DNA of 8,340 bases from Acidobacteriota bacterium (lineage in GTDB: Bacteria > Acidobacteriota > Terriglobia > UBA7540), in the NCBI GenBank assembly GCA_021784615.1, contig JAJYHU010000287.1, positions 1 to 8,340 of the forward strand. Direction: 5' to 3'. Shown in pieces: positions 1-4,898 of this stretch. The notes under the pieces were generated by a model, which did no database searches, had not been told where the DNA came from, and saw only the letters and a list, made by a program, of their open reading frames with translations. The number at the start of each line of letters is the position of its first letter. Within the stretch, counting starts at the first letter, position 1. The translations under genes and the position numbers were made by a program.

Positions 1-222
1 GTCCGCTCCTGAACGCGCGGCATCCACAAGGATCACGGCGCGAGCCTTCTGCCACACCTCCATCAGGCGAGCCCCTTCGCCGCCGTGTTCGAGAACCTTG
101 ATATGGGCCGGCGTCCGTTCCCTGAGTCGTCGCGCCACTTCCAGCCCCACGGCATCGTCTCGGCGGAACGCGTTGCCGATGCCGATCACCAGCACTGAAT
201 CAGCGGGAACATTTTCCGGCAT
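1..222 (-). CDS. [NiFe]-hydrogenase maturation endopeptidase (HycI/HybD type), C-terminus outside window
   Basis: The first 74 residues of a nickel-dependent endopeptidase are visible; the gene runs off the left edge. In this family the protease removes a short C-terminal peptide from the hydrogenase large subunit once nickel is in place. Seen here: the N-terminal beta strand and glycine motif VIGIGNAFRRDDAVGL (residues 12-27), in which D23 aligns with the first metal ligand (Glu16) of E. coli HybD, and VILVDAA (63-69), in which D67 aligns with the second ligand (Asp62). The third ligand, a histidine, would lie outside the window. The ATG is one base after the hydA stop (TAA-G-ATG), and a GGGA stretch inside the hydA end can serve as ribosome binding site, so the two are translationally coupled. 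Adjacency makes HydA the obvious substrate. The family assignment is firm; I give no symbol because names differ between systems. Confidence 0.9.
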   Translation of the reverse strand, partial: MPENVPADSVLVIGIGNAFRRDDAVGLEVARRLRERTPAHIKVLEHGGEGARLMEVWQKARAVILVDAARSGAD

Positions 223-223
223 C

Positions 224-1513
224 TTATTCCCGGTCGATCTCAAGCTTCAAAAAGTGCGTGGAGCAGGAAATGCACGGGTCGTAGTTACGGATGGCCTGTT
301 CGCACTGCCAGCGGAGCTTGTCGGCGGGAAGATCAAGGCGTTCGGGCACAAACTCCCGCAGGTCCTGCTCAATGACCTTCTGGTTCTGCGATGTAGGCGG
401 AACAATTTTCGCATCCAGAATGACGCCCTGATCGTCCAGGCGATAGCGGTGATAGAGGGTTCCGCGCGGAGCTTCGCTCCATCCGAATCCGCTGCCGGCG
501 CGAGGCTGTACTTCCACGGCCGGCGACTCGGGCATTTCATACTCGTCGATAATGCGCAGCGCCTCATCGCAGGCATAGAGCGTCTCGACGCTTCGCACGA
601 TGATGCTCTGGAAGGGGTTGCGGCACACCGGGCCGAGCCCCGCCTGGCGGGCGGCCTCCTGCGCCAGTGGAGACAGCCGGTCAAAGTTCAGGCTGTAGCG
701 CGCCATCGGGCCCACAAAATACGGTCCCGCGCCTCGCAACACGGAATGCAAGGCGTGCGAATGCTCAACGTGTTCCTCGGCAAAATGCTTTTCGTAATCC
801 CGTGCGGCGATGTCCAGCCCGTGGTTTGAAACAAGATGGCCTTCGTTGAAGGGGTATTCATCCGGATGGCGCATCGCCACAAACAGGTAGTCGCGCTCAA
901 ACTCCGGAAAACGCAGCTTGGCGGTCCAGCGCACGGTTTCAAGCGCCACATCGCGGGCCCGCTTCAGTTTTTCGGCCATCGGAGCCAGTTCACGCTTGCC
1001 GGGCACTTTGTAAAATCCGCCCACGCGGACATTAATGGGATGGATTTCCCGGCCTCCCACAAGCGCCACCAGTTCGTTTCCCGCCTTCTTCAAGCTGAGG
1101 CCCTGCTGAACCACGTCGCCGTGATCTCTCGCCATCTGGATGGCGTCCGCATAGCCCAGGAAGTCCGGCGCGTGAAGCATGTAAATATGCAGCGCGTGGC
1201 TTTCAATCCACTCGCCGCAATAAAGCAGGCGGCGCAGCGCCCGGAGCGGGCCATCGACCTTGACGTCAAAGGCATTCTCCATGGCATGGACGGCGCTCAT
1301 CTGATAGGCAACCGGGCAGATGCCGCAGATGCGGGCCGTAATATCGGGGGCTTCGCGGAAGCTGCGCCCGCGCAGGAAGGCCTCAAAAAAGCGCGGAGGC
1401 TCAAAAATCCTCAGTTTGAAGCCAACCACCTGGCGGTCTTTGACCTTGATGTACAGGCCACCTTCGCCTTCCACGCGCGCCAGGTAATCAACCTTGATGG
1501 ATTTTGCTTTCAT
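224..1513 (-). CDS. hydA: [NiFe]-hydrogenase large (alpha) subunit, group 3b
   Basis: This is the catalytic subunit that carries the [NiFe] centre and interconverts H2 with protons and electrons. It has 429 residues, close to the roughly 428 of Pyrococcus furiosus sulfhydrogenase I alpha. The N-terminus has the conserved RVEGEG (13-18). The L1 nickel motif RICGICP (61-67) gives C63 and C66, and the C-terminal L2 motif DPCISCSTH (412-420) gives C414 and C417. Nine residues (FLKLEIDRE) follow H420; by analogy with the family this tail is removed during maturation, probably by the adjacent protease. The ATG overlaps the end of hydD by 26 bp, and a GAGAG lies a suitable distance upstream. The cytoplasmic group 3b assignment rests on the partner subunits: a HydB/HydG pair and no HoxF/HoxU-type diaphorase in view. 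No catalytic residue is missing. Confidence 0.96.
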   Translation of the reverse strand: MKAKSIKVDYLARVEGEGGLYIKVKDRQVVGFKLRIFEPPRFFEAFLRGRSFREAPDITARICGICPVAYQMSAVHAMENAFDVKVDGPLRALRRLLYCGEWIESHALHIYMLHAPDFLGYADAIQMARDHGDVVQQGLSLKKAGNELVALVGGREIHPINVRVGGFYKVPGKRELAPMAEKLKRARDVALETVRWTAKLRFPEFERDYLFVAMRHPDEYPFNEGHLVSNHGLDIAARDYEKHFAEEHVEHSHALHSVLRGAGPYFVGPMARYSLNFDRLSPLAQEAARQAGLGPVCRNPFQSIIVRSVETLYACDEALRIIDEYEMPESPAVEVQPRAGSGFGWSEAPRGTLYHRYRLDDQGVILDAKIVPPTSQNQKVIEQDLREFVPERLDLPADKLRWQCEQAIRNYDPCISCSTHFLKLEIDRE

Positions 1514-2282
1514 GGATTCTGCTCTCGGAGTAAAAGGGTTCGGCGTAAGCGTTAAAGCTGCGGTAGATCTGTACCAGGTCCTTCTGTTTTACCCCAAGCC
1601 GCTCCCACGCCGCGCTCATTTCCCGGGTGTTGGGTGTTTCCATCGGCCCAAAGCAGCCGTAGCATCCGCGATGGTAAGCGGGGCAAAGGGCGCCGCAACC
1701 GGCGTGCGTGACGGGCCCAAGACAGGGCGTTCCGTGCGCCACCATCACACAAACCGCGCCGCGCCTCTTGCATTCCATGCAGACGCTGTGCGGACGCACG
1801 TTCGGCTTGCGCCCCTGCAAAAAGGCGCTGACCACTTCCACAAGCTGCTCTTTGTTGATGGGGCAGCCGCGCAACTCAAAATCCACGCGGATGTGCTCCG
1901 CAATGGGGGTGGATTTCTTTAAGGTGTCAATGTAGGCGGGAGTCGCGTAGACAATGGAGATGAAATCCTTCACGTCGATAAAATTGCGCAGGGCCTGAAT
2001 GCCGCCGGCCGTGGCGCAGGCGCCGATCGTCACCAGAAACTTGGAAGCGCGCCGCACTTGATGGATGCGTTCGGCGTCGTGAGGCGTGCTGATTGAACCC
2101 TCCACCAGCGACAAATCATAGGGGCCCTTCACGACCGCTCGCGAGGCCTCCGGGAAGTTGGCAATATCAATCCGCTCAGTAAGGGGAAGTAGTTGATCTT
2201 CACAGTCCAGCAAGCTCAACTGGCACCCGTCGCAGGAGGCGAATTTCCAGACCGCAAGCTTGGGTTTCTGTTTTTTGGCCAA
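1488..2282 (-). CDS. hydD: [NiFe]-hydrogenase small (delta) subunit, group 3b
   Basis: This subunit relays electrons between the [NiFe] site in HydA and the HydB/HydG module through iron-sulfur clusters. It has 264 residues, about the family length. Proximal-cluster ligands are visible as SCDGC (C17, C20), GAC (C89) and RGCP (C140). A cysteine-rich C-terminal part holds C168, C171, C178, C187, C196, C200, C207 and C210 (for example HRGCYGCFGP), enough for two more [4Fe-4S] clusters as in other group 3 small subunits. There is no twin-arginine signal, so the enzyme is cytoplasmic. The start is a TTG, supported by a strong GGGGGA Shine-Dalgarno seven bases upstream that overlaps the end of hydG; the hydG stop is two bases before this TTG. 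The next in-frame ATG would remove the proximal-cluster cysteines and is excluded. Confidence 0.94.
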   Translation of the reverse strand: MAKKQKPKLAVWKFASCDGCQLSLLDCEDQLLPLTERIDIANFPEASRAVVKGPYDLSLVEGSISTPHDAERIHQVRRASKFLVTIGACATAGGIQALRNFIDVKDFISIVYATPAYIDTLKKSTPIAEHIRVDFELRGCPINKEQLVEVVSAFLQGRKPNVRPHSVCMECKRRGAVCVMVAHGTPCLGPVTHAGCGALCPAYHRGCYGCFGPMETPNTREMSAAWERLGVKQKDLVQIYRSFNAYAEPFYSESRIHESKIHQG

Positions 2283-2284
2283 GG

Positions 2285-3151
2285 TTAAATCCCCCGGATA
2301 TTCAGGAGCGTTTTAATGCTGTTGTAAGAGAAGACCGGCCCGTCTTTGCAGATAAAGGCCGGGCCAAACTGGCAATGGCCGCAGAAGCCCACGGCGCACT
2401 TCATGTTGCGCTCCATGGAGACATAGATGTTGTCCGTGTTCACCTCCATTTCCTCAATTTCCTGGATGGCAAAGCGCATCATGATTTCCGGACCGCAAAT
2501 CATGGCCACGGTTTCGGAGGGATCAAACCGCGCTCTCGGGATGAAATTCGTGACTACGCCTACCGTCCCGTGCCAGGAAGCCGAAGCGCGGTCAACGGTG
2601 ACCTGAACGTCGAGGTCGAACCGCCCGCGCCATTGCTCGAGTTCCTTGGTATACAAAAGGTCTGCGGGCGTCCGCGCTCCATAGAGTAAAACCACGTTGC
2701 CGTATTTCTGGCGGTTTCTGAGGACGTGGTAAACCACGGGCCGCAACGGCGCAAGCCCGATGCCTCCGGCAATGATGATGAGGTCGCGCCCGGCGGCTGC
2801 GGCCGCCGGCCAAGCGCTGCCAAAAGGACCCCGGACGCCCACCGTGTCACCGCGCCGCAGATGTCCCAGCGCCTTGGTGGTGGCGCCTACGGCTCGAATC
2901 GTATGCACCAACTTTTCTGGCCGTCCTGGGTCGCCGGAGATTGAAATGGCAACTTCACCTACTCCGAACGCGTAGAGCATGTTGAATTGGCCCGGAGCAA
3001 AGGGAAAGGCGCCGCCCGCGGCCGGAGCCAGCTCCAGCGTAAAGGTATCGTAAGTCTCCTGGCGCACCCGCTGCACCGTGCAAGGACGGGGAAGCATGGG
3101 AGCGGAGGGTTCCCTACCCATCATCGTTTCAGGGGTTGAGTTCGTAGACAT
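2285..3151 (-). CDS. hydG: Hydrogenase gamma subunit, FAD/NAD(P)-binding oxidoreductase with [2Fe-2S] site
   Basis: This is the diaphorase-like subunit that exchanges electrons with NAD(P)H through FAD; it is related to ferredoxin reductases, PyrK and the AsrB subunit of anaerobic sulfite reductase. Visible in order (288-residue numbering): FAD domain with FAPGQF (51-56) and AISIS (68-72); pyridine-nucleotide loop IIIAGGIGLAPLRP (125-138); CGPEIMM (219-225) near the end of the nucleotide fold; and four C-terminal cysteines C252, C257, C260 and C268 (pattern C-x4-C-x2-C-x7-C) typical of the PyrK-type [2Fe-2S] site. The start is uncertain. ATG 3151 overlaps the preceding gene by 23 bp with no clear ribosome binding site; ATG 3124, four bases after that gene's stop, is a plausible alternative; ATG 3097 would still keep the whole FAD domain. 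Preference for NADP over NAD cannot be decided by eye. Confidence 0.93.
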   Translation of the reverse strand: MSTNSTPETMMGREPSAPMLPRPCTVQRVRQETYDTFTLELAPAAGGAFPFAPGQFNMLYAFGVGEVAISISGDPGRPEKLVHTIRAVGATTKALGHLRRGDTVGVRGPFGSAWPAAAAAGRDLIIIAGGIGLAPLRPVVYHVLRNRQKYGNVVLLYGARTPADLLYTKELEQWRGRFDLDVQVTVDRASASWHGTVGVVTNFIPRARFDPSETVAMICGPEIMMRFAIQEIEEMEVNTDNIYVSMERNMKCAVGFCGHCQFGPAFICKDGPVFSYNSIKTLLNIRGI

Positions 3152-3590
3152 TGAGCAGCTGCAACCTCGTGGCCAGAAGGGCCCTTGCCATCAGTTGAGA
3201 AAACCGCTTCATGAATTCGTATCCCATGTCGTGATTGTCCTCGGTTTTCTTGCGCAGGCACGCGCCGTCCAGCGCAATGGCGCGGGTGAATTCAACCGCC
3301 TGCGCGTCGAACCTCCAGCGGTGGGGCGGGAAAAGCCAGGACCAGCCGAGAACTTCGCCCTGATCGAGCGTCAGGATGACGATCGGGCCGCGTTCGGGCG
3401 CAAACGCCTCCAGCGCCACTTTGCCCTGGCGGATCAGGTAAAACTGATTGGCTTCTTCCTCAGCGCGAAAGATGTATTCACCCGCTTCAAAGCGGACGTT
3501 GGAGGCACAACCCGTCAGCAGTTCCAGGTATCGTTGATCCATGCCTTTGAAGAAGGGATGCTCGGCCAAAATGCGTTCAAGAGTTTCCAT
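3129..3590 (-). CDS. Cyclic-nucleotide-binding-domain protein without DNA-binding domain, inside hydrogenase operon
   Basis: This 153-residue protein consists almost only of a CRP-type cyclic-nucleotide-binding fold. Seen: the N-terminal helix METLERILAEHPFFKGM, the beta-roll stretch from RFEAGEYIFRAEEEANQFYLIRQG (33-56), then GEVLGWSWLFPPHRWRF (78-94) where the phosphate-binding cassette should be. The usual GExxLL...PRxAT pattern is changed: GE is kept, the arginines are shifted (R91, R93) and tryptophans are added. After about residue 115 there is only one helical tail and no helix-turn-helix, so it is not a complete CRP/FNR transcription factor. A GGGAG Shine-Dalgarno sits eight bases before the ATG. 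The ATG overlaps the hydB end by 14 bp and the stop lies inside the region where hydG begins, so it is co-translated with the enzyme. I infer a ligand- or redox-sensing accessory of the hydrogenase; the ligand is unknown. Confidence 0.88.
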   Translation of the reverse strand: METLERILAEHPFFKGMDQRYLELLTGCASNVRFEAGEYIFRAEEEANQFYLIRQGKVALEAFAPERGPIVILTLDQGEVLGWSWLFPPHRWRFDAQAVEFTRAIALDGACLRKKTEDNHDMGYEFMKRFSQLMARALLATRLQLLNVYELNP

Positions 3591-4797
3591 ATTTGTCTCC
3601 CACGGGCGAACTTTTTGGAGATTGGGGCGCTTGCCGGATCGCCCGGACTTCCTCCGTGATGTCAATGGCCACCGGGCACCAGGTGATGCAGCGCCCGCAG
3701 CCCACGCAGCCCGACGTTCCAAACTGGTCGAACCACGTTGCCAGCTTGTGCGTCATCCACTGGCGGTAACGCGCCTTCGAGGTGGCCCGGATGCTGCCGC
3801 CGTGAATGTAGGAAAAATCTTTGGTAAAGCAGGAGTCCCACTTCTGCCACCGCTCCGCGTGCTCGCCTTGCAAGTCTGTAACATCTTCGACCGTGGTGCA
3901 GAAGCAGGTGGGGCAAACCATCGTGCAGTTGGCGCAGGTGAGGCAGCGGGCGGCCACGGTGTCCCACCGCGGATGCGCGTAGTTTTGATACAGCAGTTCC
4001 TTGATGTTGGTTGTGTCCATGTAGCGGCCCATTTGCTGGGCTGCGCTGGCGACGGTATCTTCAGCAGCGGCTTTTTCCCGGCCTTCCACTTCGCGGCCCG
4101 GAAGCTCGGCCAGAATTTCGGCGCCCAGGTCCGTCCCGGCCTCGACCACAAAGTAGTGACGCTCTGGCTCGCAGACTTCCGTAAGCGCAAGATCGAACCC
4201 GGCCGCGGCCTTGGGCCCCGCGCCCATTGAAACGCAGAAACAGGTTCCGCCGGCCTGGCCGCAATTGACGGCAACGATGAAGGCGTGCTCCCGCCTCGCT
4301 TTATAAAGAGGGTCGACGTAATAGCCGTTCAGAAAGACCTTGTCCTGGATGGCGATGGCGTGCAAATCGCATGAGCGGACGCCAATGAAGGCGGTTTTCT
4401 GAGTGTCGGGCTTTTCTTCCGTAACCTCAAAAGTTTTTCCCTTGCGGTCAGCCTGCCACAGGCGCTCGGCGGGAGGATGAAGGAACTTCTTCCAGGAGTG
4501 CGGGCCGACGGCATAGCCGAAAAGCGCGTCGTCGCTGCGCTTCTTCAGGCGGTAGGTTCCGCCCTCCTGCTCGTCCGTCCATCCGGCCGGCAGGTCGGCT
4601 GCCGAGTTGATCTCGTCAAAGACGATGGCGCCTTCGCGCACCGCCGGACCGAGCAATCGATAGCCGCGTTTGCTCAAGGCGCCGAAAAGCCGGTCAAGGC
4701 TTGCGCCTTCCAGCATCCGGAGCGTTCCGACTTTTAGCGCAGTCTCCGTCACGCTTCCTCTCGGCGCCATCATAGCGCGGTTCAGGGGGAAATTCAT
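3577..4797 (-). CDS. hydB: Hydrogenase beta subunit, 4Fe-4S dicluster protein (HydB/AsrA-like)
   Basis: This iron-sulfur subunit connects the flavin subunit HydG to the small subunit HydD; it is related to subunit A of anaerobic sulfite reductase. It has 406 residues versus about 367 in P. furiosus. A first ferredoxin motif is CLTCANCTMVCP (C285, C288, C291, C295), followed by a CFC (298-300). A second is CVGCGRCITWCP (C364, C367, C370, C374). Upstream is a further conserved-looking group, RSCDLHA (142-148) and VNCG...TCFC (C179, C186, C188), of the kind seen in AsrA/HydB proteins. It is the first gene of the operon in this window and overlaps the next gene by 14 bp. The start is uncertain: ATG 4797 is abutted by a hairpin and lacks a near Shine-Dalgarno, while the paired ATGs at 4773/4770 also lack a good one. 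Confidence 0.93.
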   Translation of the reverse strand: MNFPLNRAMMAPRGSVTETALKVGTLRMLEGASLDRLFGALSKRGYRLLGPAVREGAIVFDEINSAADLPAGWTDEQEGGTYRLKKRSDDALFGYAVGPHSWKKFLHPPAERLWQADRKGKTFEVTEEKPDTQKTAFIGVRSCDLHAIAIQDKVFLNGYYVDPLYKARREHAFIVAVNCGQAGGTCFCVSMGAGPKAAAGFDLALTEVCEPERHYFVVEAGTDLGAEILAELPGREVEGREKAAAEDTVASAAQQMGRYMDTTNIKELLYQNYAHPRWDTVAARCLTCANCTMVCPTCFCTTVEDVTDLQGEHAERWQKWDSCFTKDFSYIHGGSIRATSKARYRQWMTHKLATWFDQFGTSGCVGCGRCITWCPVAIDITEEVRAIRQAPQSPKSSPVGDKYGNS

Positions 4798-4827
4798 CTT
4801 GGAGCACTATCGACGATAGCCTCCAAG
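4798..4827 (-). promoter_or_regulatory. Long inverted repeat / hairpin in the hydB leader
   Basis: Outer arms CTTGGAG (4798-4804) and CTCCAAG (4821-4827) and inner arms CTATCG (4807-4812) and CGATAG (4814-4819) pair perfectly, with a one-base bulge difference between the two blocks. In RNA of the hyd operon the 3' side of this stem touches the ATG at 4797, and the 5' arm contains GGAGG, the only strong Shine-Dalgarno-like sequence in the leader, which would be paired. No run of T follows on either strand, so it is not a typical intrinsic terminator. It could be a translational control hairpin or a palindromic operator in DNA. Confidence 0.6.
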
Positions 4828-4839
4828 GGCTTGAAAGAC

Positions 4840-4855
4840 AGTGACAGGCATCACA
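4840..4855 (-). promoter_or_regulatory. CRP/FNR-type palindromic binding site candidate upstream of hydB
   Basis: The minus strand reads TGTGATGCCTGTCACT, matching the E. coli CRP core TGTGA-N6-TCACA at nine of ten positions. It lies about 43 bases before ATG 4797, in the short gap in front of the hydrogenase operon. The consensus is known from enterobacteria; use in this organism is inference. No convincing -35/-10 pair was found next to it. Confidence 0.45.
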
Positions 4856-4898
4856 CGTGGCCGGGGTATCAGTCACTGCCGGGCTTTACCGGGTCACT

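Noticed and set aside
98..1555. Two plus-strand open frames of about 240 codons antisense to hydA
   Set aside because: They mirror the hydA and protease codons and show no family motifs.
3129..3590. CRP/FNR-family transcription factor
   Set aside because: No helix-turn-helix follows the sensor domain; only about 40 residues remain after the beta roll.
3591..3722. Longer start for the cyclic-nucleotide-binding protein, up to 3722
   Set aside because: The extra 44 residues are low complexity and overlap hydB further; the ATG at 3590 has a GGGAG Shine-Dalgarno and begins a typical CNB helix.
224..4797. Group 3d (HoxH/HoxY with HoxF/HoxU) bidirectional hydrogenase
   Set aside because: The partner genes are a dicluster HydB/AsrA-like protein and a PyrK/AsrB-like flavoprotein, which is the group 3b set.
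4798..4827. Intrinsic transcription terminator for the phosphoesterase gene
   Set aside because: The stem is strong but no T-rich run follows on either strand.
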